From the NCBI GenBank assembly GCA_030531505.1, contig JAUNNH010000007.1, positions 1 to 64,000 of the forward strand: a stretch of 64,000 bases of DNA. Reading direction: 5' to 3'. Numbering within the stretch: position 1 is the first letter of the stretch; each line of letters opens with the position of its first letter. Source of the DNA: Eubacteriales bacterium. Its GTDB lineage: Bacteria; Bacillota; Clostridia; Oscillospirales; Oscillospiraceae. The notes beneath the pieces were generated by a model that saw nothing but the letters and a program-made list of their open reading frames with translations, searched no databases and was not told the origin of the DNA. Shown here one piece after another: positions 1-7,067 of this stretch. The position numbers and the translations under genes are program-made.

Positions 1-234
1 GTGTTCCCCAACGTGCTGATGTCCTCTGACGACACCAAGGAGGTCTCCAACCTGCTTGCCGATATCGACAAGTGCATCGAGACCGCCCGTGCCAATGCGA
101 TCATGAACGGCTTCACCGACGCTGACTGGGATCAGCTCCAGGCCGATCTGAAGGCCTACAAGCTGGATCAGCTCCTGGGCATCTTCCAGAAGTACGTGGA
201 TGCTGCTTCTGACGCAGCTCTGATCGCCAAATAA
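1..234 (+). CDS. C-terminal end of a sugar ABC transporter solute-binding protein (partial)
   Basis: Open from the first base of the window to TAA at 232-234, so only the last 77 residues are present and the start lies upstream. The fragment is helical and acidic (ADIDKCIETARANAIM, TDADWDQLQADLKAYK), as in the C-terminal lobe of extracellular sugar-binding proteins. The following genes are a sucrose-type hydrolase and a fructokinase, so I infer a sucrose or fructo-oligosaccharide binding protein whose permeases lie upstream. The family call rests on context and this short tail. Confidence 0.5.
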   Translation: MFPNVLMSSDDTKEVSNLLADIDKCIETARANAIMNGFTDADWDQLQADLKAYKLDQLLGIFQKYVDAASDAALIAK

Positions 235-244
235 CATGCAATCA

Positions 245-314
245 CCCATTCGCGCCGCTTCGGCGGCGCGAATGGGCATAGAGAAGGGCTCTCCCGGGAG
301 AACCCTTCTCTATG
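245..314 (+). terminator. Two back-to-back perfect hairpins between the binding protein and scrB
   Basis: Hairpin one is a perfect 14-bp stem (245-258 with 263-276) closed by a TTCG tetraloop. Hairpin two is a 19-bp palindrome with one mismatch centred on 295/296 (277-314). Neither is followed by a clean T-run. They may act as an mRNA-stabilising or partial-termination element, setting binding-protein output above that of the downstream enzymes. An in-frame ATG at 312 for scrB lies inside hairpin two and is unlikely to be used. Confidence 0.55.
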
Positions 315-383
315 CCGAAACAGACCGGCCTACAGATAAGGAAAGCCGCTCCCCGTTCAGAGCGAGCGGCAGGAGGAAACTAT

Positions 384-1868
384 ATGACCAGCAAAATGCT
401 GCAGAAAGCGCGTGATTTTGAAAAGAAGTATCTGCCCTATACGCAGACTGAGCAGCCGGGCTTCCATGTGACCGGCGGCATCGGCTGGATCAACGATCCC
501 AACGGCTTCGCGCCGTACAAGGGCGAGTATCATCTTTTCTTCCAATATTATCCCTACGACACGAAATGGGGCCCCATGCACTGGGGACATGTCAAGACCC
601 GCGACTTCATCCGCTGGGAGCGTCTTCCCGCCGCGCTGGCCCCGGATACGGACTATGACCGCGACGGCTGCTTTTCCGGCGGTGCGGTGGAGCTTCCGGA
701 CGGGCGGCATCTGCTGATGTATACCGGCGTGCGCAACGTGCGTCTTCGCAACGGCAAGCTGCAGGCTGCCCAGACACAGTGCGTCGCGATCGGCGACGGC
801 GTGGACTATGAGAAGTACGCGCTCAATCCCGTGATCGACGCAAAGCTCCTGCCCGAGGGCGGCAGCACCGAGGACTTCCGTGATCCGAAGATCTGGCGCG
901 AGGGGGACCTCTTCTACGCCGCTATCGGCAACCGCTGCGCGGATGGCAGCGGGACCGTCCTGCTCTTCCGGAGCACGGACGCCCTGCACTGGGAGTATGT
1001 GAGCGTGGTGTCGGCCTGCCATAACCAGTACGGGCGGATGTGGGAGTGCCCGGACTTCTTCCCGCTGGACGGGAAGAACGTGCTGCTGGTCTCGCCGCAG
1101 GAGATGACCGCCATCGGGCTGGAGTTCCACCCCGGCAACGCCAACGTCTGCCTGATCGGGCACTTCGATCGCGAGAGCAATCATCTGATGCGCGAGCGGG
1201 TGCAGGCCATCGACTACGGCCTGGACTTCTATGCGCCGCAGACGCTCCTTACGGAGGACGGGCGTCGGGTGATGATCGCCTGGATGCAGAACTGGGAGAC
1301 TTCCTCCTGCAAGCAGCAGGAGCTGCCCTTCATGGGCCAGATGACTCTTCCGCGGGAACTCAGCATCCGCAACGGCCGCCTCTACCAGAACCCCGTGCGG
1401 GAACTGGAGAGCTACCGCGGCGTGAAGATCGATTATTACAACGTGCTCATCAACGGGGAGACCAGTCTGCGCGGCATCAACGGCCGCAGTGTGGACCTGA
1501 CCGTGACGGTCCGCCCCGGCAACGAGAGCAGCCCCTACAAGTGGTTCCGCCTGTATGTGGCCCGGGACGGGGAGCATTTCACCATGATCCGCTTCCGGCC
1601 GGACACCAGTACCATCAAGGTGGACCGCACCCACAGCGGTTTCCCCCACGACATCGTGAATATCCGGGAGTTCCCCGTGCGCACCCACAACGGCGAGCTC
1701 AAACTGCGGGTCATCATGGACCGCTACAGCCTGGAGCTTTTTGTGAACGACGGCGAATCGGCTGCGTCCTTTGTCCTGTATACGCCTGTGGAGGCCAACG
1801 CTGTGAGCTTCTCCTCCGACGGCGCCGTGCTGGTCGATGTGGAAAAATATGATTTGGAGATGAAATAA
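384..1868 (+). CDS. scrB: Sucrose-6-phosphate hydrolase / beta-fructofuranosidase, GH32
   Basis: Hydrolyses the fructosyl bond of sucrose, sucrose-6-phosphate or short fructans in the cytoplasm. The 494-residue protein has the GH32 five-blade propeller motifs: WINDPNG at residues 35-41 (nucleophile Asp38), RDP at 166-168 (transition-state stabiliser) and WECPDFF with acid/base Glu221, followed by a C-terminal beta-sandwich. No signal peptide is seen, so it is intracellular. The start at 384 is chosen over the in-frame ATG at 312 because AGGAGGAAA at 371-379 precedes it. fructokinase follows 3 nt downstream. With an ABC binding protein upstream and no PTS gene visible, unphosphorylated sucrose or kestose-type sugars are as likely as sucrose-6-phosphate. 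Confidence 0.93.
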   Translation: MTSKMLQKARDFEKKYLPYTQTEQPGFHVTGGIGWINDPNGFAPYKGEYHLFFQYYPYDTKWGPMHWGHVKTRDFIRWERLPAALAPDTDYDRDGCFSGGAVELPDGRHLLMYTGVRNVRLRNGKLQAAQTQCVAIGDGVDYEKYALNPVIDAKLLPEGGSTEDFRDPKIWREGDLFYAAIGNRCADGSGTVLLFRSTDALHWEYVSVVSACHNQYGRMWECPDFFPLDGKNVLLVSPQEMTAIGLEFHPGNANVCLIGHFDRESNHLMRERVQAIDYGLDFYAPQTLLTEDGRRVMIAWMQNWETSSCKQQELPFMGQMTLPRELSIRNGRLYQNPVRELESYRGVKIDYYNVLINGETSLRGINGRSVDLTVTVRPGNESSPYKWFRLYVARDGEHFTMIRFRPDTSTIKVDRTHSGFPHDIVNIREFPVRTHNGELKLRVIMDRYSLELFVNDGESAASFVLYTPVEANAVSFSSDGAVLVDVEKYDLEMK

Positions 1869-1871
1869 AAC

Positions 1872-2840
1872 ATGGCAAAGCAGTTTGATGTGATCGCTCT
1901 GGGCGAGCTTTTGATCGATTTTACCGAGAACGGACAGAGCGAGCAGGGGAACCCCCTCCTGGAGGCCAACCCCGGCGGCGCTCCCTGCAACGTGCTGGCC
2001 ATGCTGCAGAAGCTCGGAAAGCGGACCGCCTTTGTCGGCAAGGTCGGCAGCGACATGTTCGGCCGGCAGCTGCGCGAGGCGGCGGAGAGCACCGGGATCT
2101 GCATGGACTACCTCCGTATGGACGAGCACGTCCATACGACACTGGCCTTTGTCAAGACCTTCCCCAACGGGGACCGGGACTTCTCCTTCTATCGCGACCC
2201 CGGCGCGGACATGATGCTGACTGCCGACGAGCTGCCGGGCAAGGGCCTGCAGGAAACAAAGATCTTCCATTTCGGAACGCTCTCCATGACGCACCCGGAC
2301 GTCCGCTTCGCAACGAGGAAGGCCGTGACGGTGGCGAAGGAAGCCGGCGCGCTGATCTCCTTTGACCCCAACCTCCGCCCTCCGCTGTGGTTCAGCCTGG
2401 AGGAGGCGCGCGAGCAGATCGCCTGGGGCCTGAGCCGCTGCGACATCCTGAAGATCGCCGACAATGAGCTCGAGTTCATGACCGGTGAGAAGGACCTTGA
2501 GCGCGGCGCGAAGCTCCTGCAGGAGCAGTATCCCAACATTCGTCTGCTGAACGTGACGGCGGGCGCCGACGGCAGTTACGGCCATTTTGGCGATCTGCAT
2601 GTTTTCGTGCCGGCTTTCCGGCTCGGCGGCACGATCGAGACCACCGGCGCGGGGGACACCTTCTGTGCCTGCGTGCTGAACTACGTGTTGGAAAACGGCA
2701 TAAACAAGCTCAATGCCAAACAGCTCACCGAGATGCTGCGCTTCGCGAACGCCGCGGCATACCTGGTCACCACGAAAAAGGGCGCGATCCGCTCTATGCC
2801 GGAGCCGGAGCAGGTCCGGGAGATCCTGGCGCGCGCCTGA
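1872..2840 (+). CDS. scrK: Fructokinase, PfkB/ribokinase family
   Basis: Phosphorylates the fructose released by the upstream GH32 enzyme, feeding glycolysis. The 322-residue protein is full length for the family. It has the N-terminal substrate lobe (ALGELLIDF, then NPGGAPCNV) and the C-terminal PfkB signature with the anion hole and catalytic base in TTGAGDTF (Asp262). It starts 3 nt after the scrB stop, with its ribosome binding site (GGAGA) inside the end of scrB, so the two are translationally linked. A strong terminator follows. Confidence 0.93.
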   Translation: MAKQFDVIALGELLIDFTENGQSEQGNPLLEANPGGAPCNVLAMLQKLGKRTAFVGKVGSDMFGRQLREAAESTGICMDYLRMDEHVHTTLAFVKTFPNGDRDFSFYRDPGADMMLTADELPGKGLQETKIFHFGTLSMTHPDVRFATRKAVTVAKEAGALISFDPNLRPPLWFSLEEAREQIAWGLSRCDILKIADNELEFMTGEKDLERGAKLLQEQYPNIRLLNVTAGADGSYGHFGDLHVFVPAFRLGGTIETTGAGDTFCACVLNYVLENGINKLNAKQLTEMLRFANAAAYLVTTKKGAIRSMPEPEQVREILARA

Positions 2841-2854
2841 TAGGATCCCGGAAT

Positions 2855-2906
2855 AAACAGCGGACCGGCACCGTGCCGTATGGGCACGGTGCCGGTCCGC
2901 TGTTTT
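2855..2906 (+). terminator. Intrinsic terminator after scrK
   Basis: A perfect 20-bp stem (2858-2877 with 2883-2902) with a 5-nt loop, flanked by AAA on the left and TTTT on the right. It ends the sucrose operon. Confidence 0.92.
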
Positions 2907-2942
2907 CGGAAGCTTTCAAAGACGCACGAGGGAAATGCCCGC

Positions 2943-2971
2943 TTGCCGGATGCGGCCGGGCATGCTATAGT
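2943..2971 (+). promoter_or_regulatory. Promoter of the CotH-like gene
   Basis: TTGCCG (2943-2948), a 17-bp spacer and TATAGT (2966-2971). The expected transcript start near 2978 leaves a short leader. Confidence 0.75.
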
Positions 2972-3015
2972 AAGGACACATAAGAAAAGAATCCTGTTTG
3001 ATGGGGCAATGGATT

Positions 3016-4989
3016 ATGAAGCTGCGTTCCTTGATCTTAAAACTGATCGCCCTCCTGGCTGTCGCGGTGCTGGCGCTGCTATGGATGTCGCCGCGCCCGC
3101 AGGGGCCTGCGCCAGTGCCTGTCAGTACGCAGGCGCCTGCCGCCGAAACACCGGTGACTGCGCCGACCGAAACGCCGGAGCCCACCCCCGAGCCGCTTCC
3201 GCGCTATGCCGACGGGGAGGACAGCCTGGAGCTGCCTGCCGGGCCGCTCTGTATCTCGGAGGTCTGCCTGAGCGGCGGCGACCGCGTCGAGCTGCGCAAC
3301 CTCTCCGATCAGCCTGTGAACCTTTCCGCCTTTTATCTCTCGGACAAGAACAAAAACCGCCTCAAACTGCAACTCCCGGATCAGATCCTGGAGCCGGGCG
3401 GCCTTTACGTGACGGAGGAGCTCTCGCTCTCCGTCAAGGGCGAGAGGCTCTGGCTCAGCGACGCGGAGGAGACGGTGCTGGATTACGCGAAGGTCGAGGG
3501 CGTCCCGGCGGGCGGAAGTTACGGACGCATGGCGGATGAGGACGGCTGGTTCTACTTCGCAGCACCGAGTATCGGCGCGGAGAACAGCGGCGGCGTGCGC
3601 CGTGTCAGCGAAACGCCGGCCGCCAGCCTCGCGAGCGGCGCATATAACGACGTGCAGACGCCGCTCAGCCTGGAACTCAGCGGCAGCGGCACCATCTACT
3701 ATACGCTGGACGGACAGGCGCCTTCCCTGACCTCCACCGTATACAGCGGCCCCATCCCGCTCGAAAAGACGACCGTGGTCCGCGCCATGAGCGTCGAGGA
3801 CGGCGCCCTCCCCAGCCGCGTTTCGAGCTTCAACTACTTTATCAACGAAAACCACACACTGCCCATCGTCTGCTTCAGTGCCGATGATCTGGGTGCCTGG
3901 AACCAGTTTTTCTGGAGCGGGTCCCGCTTCGGCGAGTATCCGGGCACGACGGCCTTCTACCGCGATGGGGAGGAAGTCTATAACCTGGCCTGCGGTCTGC
4001 GGCTCAAGGGTTTTTCCGCAGTGCTGGACCGGATGAAGAAAAACTTCGGTGTATACTTCCGCGGGGAGTACGGCGACGGAGACCTGGAAAACTGTGACCT
4101 CTTCGGGACCGGCGTAACAAAGCACGGCTCGCTCCTGATCCGCGCCGGACAGGACCACTATGAGGCCATTATCCGCAACGAACTCATGCAGGAACTCTGT
4201 CTGCAGGCGAGCGAGGTGCTGCCGAGCCAGCATAATATCTACTGCGTTCTCTATATGAACGGGCGTTATATGGGCATATACAGCCTGAAAGAGAACATGA
4301 ACGACCATTTCTTTGCCGACTGGTACGGGGTCAGCTCCGACAGTGTCACGACGCTGCGGCAGCGCAGCGAGGTGGAGGCCTGCCCGGAACTGCAGGACAT
4401 TTTCAACTTCTGCATCCACGGGGACATGGCCGACGACGGGCAGTACGCGCAGTTCTGCGAGATGTTCGATATCGACAATTTCATCGACTTCATCCTGCTC
4501 GAGGGCTTCAGCGGCAACACGGACCTGCTGGAGAACGTCCGCTATTTCCGCTCTCCCGAAATCGACGCGCGCTGGCGCTTTGCCTTCTTCGACCTGGACT
4601 GCTGCTTCTTCAACTACTACTGCGGGATGCGTGTCGTCTTTGAGGGCTACTCCAAGCAGAACTACGACGTGACCCGGATGACCAGAAGCCTGATCCACAA
4701 CGAACAGTTCTGCGACAAGCTGCTCACGCGCTATGCCGAGCTTCTGAGCGGACCGCTCTCGCCGGAGAACGTGAACCGGGAGATCGATCTGCTCTGTGCG
4801 GAGATCCTGCCGGAGGTGGACCGCGACCGGGAGCACTGCGGGATCGACCGCGATTACTGGGACTATATGATCGAAAAGGTCCGTACTTTCGCTACGCCGG
4901 ACTATGTCCGCGCCACGCTTGAGGTGCTGCAGCAGAATCTGAACCTGAGCGCAGAGGAGATGGCGCGCTATTTCCCGGAGTGGACCTGA
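3016..4989 (+). CDS. CotH-family protein with lamin-tail and chitobiase-like domains
   Basis: Predicted cell-surface protein of about 657 residues. An N-terminal signal/anchor (MKLRSLILKLIALLAVAVLA) is followed by a Thr/Pro linker, a lamin-tail-like domain (ISEVCLSGGDRVELRNLSD to the GGSYGRM region), a chitobiase C-terminal-like domain (TIYYTLDGQAPSLTSTVYSG) and a CotH domain (LRLKGFS; RMKKNFGVYFRGEY; IRAGQDHYEAIIRNEL; YMGIYSLKENMN; FFDLDCCFF). CotH proteins are atypical protein kinases that modify spore-coat or secreted cellulosome-type proteins. The likely metal-binding Asp is in FFDLDCC. I prefer the start at 3016, where the signal peptide begins; ATG 3001 and TTG 2998 are in frame. It is a single-gene unit with its own promoter. 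Confidence 0.82.
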   Translation: MKLRSLILKLIALLAVAVLALLWMSPRPQGPAPVPVSTQAPAAETPVTAPTETPEPTPEPLPRYADGEDSLELPAGPLCISEVCLSGGDRVELRNLSDQPVNLSAFYLSDKNKNRLKLQLPDQILEPGGLYVTEELSLSVKGERLWLSDAEETVLDYAKVEGVPAGGSYGRMADEDGWFYFAAPSIGAENSGGVRRVSETPAASLASGAYNDVQTPLSLELSGSGTIYYTLDGQAPSLTSTVYSGPIPLEKTTVVRAMSVEDGALPSRVSSFNYFINENHTLPIVCFSADDLGAWNQFFWSGSRFGEYPGTTAFYRDGEEVYNLACGLRLKGFSAVLDRMKKNFGVYFRGEYGDGDLENCDLFGTGVTKHGSLLIRAGQDHYEAIIRNELMQELCLQASEVLPSQHNIYCVLYMNGRYMGIYSLKENMNDHFFADWYGVSSDSVTTLRQRSEVEACPELQDIFNFCIHGDMADDGQYAQFCEMFDIDNFIDFILLEGFSGNTDLLENVRYFRSPEIDARWRFAFFDLDCCFFNYYCGMRVVFEGYSKQNYDVTRMTRSLIHNEQFCDKLLTRYAELLSGPLSPENVNREIDLLCAEILPEVDRDREHCGIDRDYWDYMIEKVRTFATPDYVRATLEVLQQNLNLSAEEMARYFPEWT

Positions 4990-5012
4990 GAAAAAAGATA
5001 CAGGCTCGCCGG

Positions 5013-5041
5013 TTGAAAAACGGACGGTTTCCGGGTATACT
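5013..5041 (+). promoter_or_regulatory. Promoter of the zinc-ribbon membrane protein gene
   Basis: TTGAAA (5013-5018), 17-bp spacer, TATACT (5036-5041), about 42 nt upstream of the ATG at 5083. Confidence 0.8.
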
Positions 5042-5082
5042 ATACACGGAATGATTTGTGAGACAGGACGGGGGAAAAGGTC

Positions 5083-5721
5083 ATGGCGAAGATTCCAACA
5101 GTGAAATGCCGGGGCTGCGGCTGCGAGTTCTCGGCGCTGCGCGCCGATTGCCCGCAATGCGGGCTGCGCCGCACGATCGGCGATCCGGTCCGGCCGGCGT
5201 CCGCACCGAGACCGGTGCAGAACCGGAATGCGCGGCAGGGGAAGGCGCAGCGCCGCTCGAACTGGCAGCTCGTGATCGGTCTGCTGCTGATCGCGGCGGC
5301 TGTCCTTGCGGTCGTCCTCATGCTGAACGAGGGACGCACGGGCCAGGCAGGCCGGCCAAGCAAACCGACGCCCACGCCGACGCCCACCTATGAACCGCGC
5401 CCGACGCCGACGCCCACACCGACACCCACCGTGAGCAACATCAAGATCTTTTTCCTGAACAACGAAGTCACCGACTTTACGATGCGCGTGGGCGATGCGC
5501 CGCTCACAGTTTCCGCACGCGCCTACCCGAACGACCAGCTGGCGGATGCGCGCTTTAGCTGGCGCGTGAGCGACAACACCAAGGCCCAGCTGACGCCGAG
5601 TGAGGATACGCAGAGCTGCGAGATCCTGGTGCTGGCGTCCGCCGGCGGCGCGATCGATCTCACGGTCGAGTGCTACGGGGTGAGCTACTCCATCCCGCTG
5701 CGCATCTGGGAGCCGGATTGA
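5083..5721 (+). CDS. Zinc-ribbon, single-pass membrane protein with Thr-Pro linker and Ig-like domain
   Basis: Unknown function. The 212-residue protein has an N-terminal cytoplasmic zinc ribbon (CRGCGCEF, then CPQCG), one membrane segment (WQLVIGLLLIAAAVLAVVLM, roughly residues 63-82), two runs of alternating Thr-Pro (nt about 5367-5430) and an extracellular C-terminal beta-rich domain of about 95 residues resembling bacterial Ig-like folds. The start has a purine-rich site (GGGGGAAAAGG, 5070-5080). This plan suits a surface-displayed anchor or a sensor. It is transcribed alone, between its own promoter and a terminator. Confidence 0.75.
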   Translation: MAKIPTVKCRGCGCEFSALRADCPQCGLRRTIGDPVRPASAPRPVQNRNARQGKAQRRSNWQLVIGLLLIAAAVLAVVLMLNEGRTGQAGRPSKPTPTPTPTYEPRPTPTPTPTPTVSNIKIFFLNNEVTDFTMRVGDAPLTVSARAYPNDQLADARFSWRVSDNTKAQLTPSEDTQSCEILVLASAGGAIDLTVECYGVSYSIPLRIWEPD

Positions 5722-5733
5722 GATAAATGTCCA

Positions 5734-5767
5734 CAGCGCCATGCTTTCGGCATGGCGCTGTTTTCTT
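5734..5767 (+). terminator. Intrinsic terminator after the zinc-ribbon gene
   Basis: Perfect 11-bp stem (5734-5744 with 5750-5760), loop TTTCG, followed by TTTTCTT. Confidence 0.92.
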
Positions 5768-5795
5768 GACCTTTTCCCGGGAAATGCGGTATGAT
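5766..5795 (+). promoter_or_regulatory. Promoter of sbcDC
   Basis: TTGACC (5766-5771), 18-bp spacer, TATGAT (5790-5795). The -35 box overlaps the T-run of the preceding terminator. Confidence 0.75.
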
Positions 5796-5828
5796 ACGGA
5801 TATAAAAGAAACGATGAGGAGCCTGCCT

Positions 5829-7067
5829 ATGAGATTCTTGCATCTGGCCGATCTGCATCTCGGCAAATCCATACATGGCGTGTCGCTGCTGGAGGACCAG
5901 GCCTGCTGGGCGGAGCGCTTCCTGGAGCGGACCGATGCGCTGCGCCCGGATGCGGTGGTGATCGCGGGCGACGTCTATGACCGCAGCGCCCCCTCCGGGG
6001 ACGCGGTGGAGCTGCTGAGCCGTCTGCTGACCGCGCTCTCCGCCCGCTCCATCCCGGTGCTGCTGGTAGCCGGGAACCACGATTCCGTGCAGCGCCTCGC
6101 CTTTGCGCGTCCGCTGCTGGAGCATGAAGGGGTTTATATCTCGCGCTCGCTGGGCGACGCGCCGGAGCTTGTCCATGTTACGCTGCACGACGCTTTCGGG
6201 CCGGTCACCTTCTGGCTTATGCCCTATGTCTATCCGGCGCTGATCGCGCAGGCCCTCGGGGAAGACAGCTTCCGCGACAGCGACGCGGCGGTGCGCGCGC
6301 TGCTCGCGCGGCAGCCGCTGGATCCCGCTCAGCGCAACGTGCTCGTAGCTCATCAGAATGTGACGGCGGGCGGCGTCGAAGGACTGCGCGGCGGCTCCGA
6401 GACGATGGTGGGCGGCGTCGGGCAGATCGATTGCAGCGCCTTTGATAGCTTCGATTACGTGGCCCTCGGCCATATCCATGCCGCGTACCCGGTGGGGAGA
6501 GAGTGTGTCCGCTATGCGGGCAGCCCGCTCTGCTACCACTTCGATGAGACGCATCAGCCGGAAAAGGGCCCTCTGCTCGTGACGCTCGAAGAAAAGGGAA
6601 CGCAGCCGCACATCGAGCGGCAGCATATCGAGCCGCTGCACCCCATGCGCGAGCTGCGGGGGAGCTATGCGGCACTGCGCGATGCGGCGCTTGCGGATCC
6701 TGGCCGGGGGGAATATCTCCGCCTCGTGCTGACCGACCAGCGCGTGACGCCGGAGGTTGCCGCGTTTTTCCGCGAGCTCTTTACCGGGCGAGACAGCGTT
6801 CTGATGGAACTCGAGTCGGCGTACACGCCGTTTCGCGGCGAGGCGGCGGGCCTCTCCACCCGGGCGGTGAAGGAGAAGAGCGTGGAAGAGCTCTTCAGTG
6901 ATTTCTACACCGAGCGCAGCGGCGGCATCCCGCCGACGGAGCGTGACGCTCAGCTGCTGCATTTCGCGGGCGAGCGCCTGCGTGCCGCGGAGGTACATAC
7001 GGCGCCGGACGAGCGGGAGATTGCCGCGCTCCTCGCCTTTTTGACGGAACAGGAGGGGAGAGCATGA
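5829..7067 (+). CDS. sbcD: Exonuclease SbcD, nuclease subunit of the SbcCD complex
   Basis: Mn-dependent double-strand exonuclease and hairpin endonuclease working with SbcC in DNA repair and removal of palindrome hairpins. The 412-residue protein shows the calcineurin-type metallophosphatase motifs in order: DLHLG (residues 8-12), GDVYDR, GNHDS, and GHIHAAY near residue 215. The start at 5829 follows GAGGAG (5815-5820); the longer in-frame ORF from 5727 covers the promoter and is rejected. Its stop overlaps the sbcC start by 4 nt (ATGA), the usual coupling for this pair. Confidence 0.95.
   Translation: MRFLHLADLHLGKSIHGVSLLEDQACWAERFLERTDALRPDAVVIAGDVYDRSAPSGDAVELLSRLLTALSARSIPVLLVAGNHDSVQRLAFARPLLEHEGVYISRSLGDAPELVHVTLHDAFGPVTFWLMPYVYPALIAQALGEDSFRDSDAAVRALLARQPLDPAQRNVLVAHQNVTAGGVEGLRGGSETMVGGVGQIDCSAFDSFDYVALGHIHAAYPVGRECVRYAGSPLCYHFDETHQPEKGPLLVTLEEKGTQPHIERQHIEPLHPMRELRGSYAALRDAALADPGRGEYLRLVLTDQRVTPEVAAFFRELFTGRDSVLMELESAYTPFRGEAAGLSTRAVKEKSVEELFSDFYTERSGGIPPTERDAQLLHFAGERLRAAEVHTAPDEREIAALLAFLTEQEGRA

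Noticed and set aside
357..2600. 747-codon minus-strand open frame over scrB and scrK
   Set aside because: Shadow of GC-rich coding sequence. The plus-strand genes have full motifs and ribosome binding sites; the antisense translation has none.
3079..5742. 887-codon minus-strand open frame
   Set aside because: Spans two unrelated plus-strand genes, a promoter and intergenic DNA, with no family motif. Antisense artefact.
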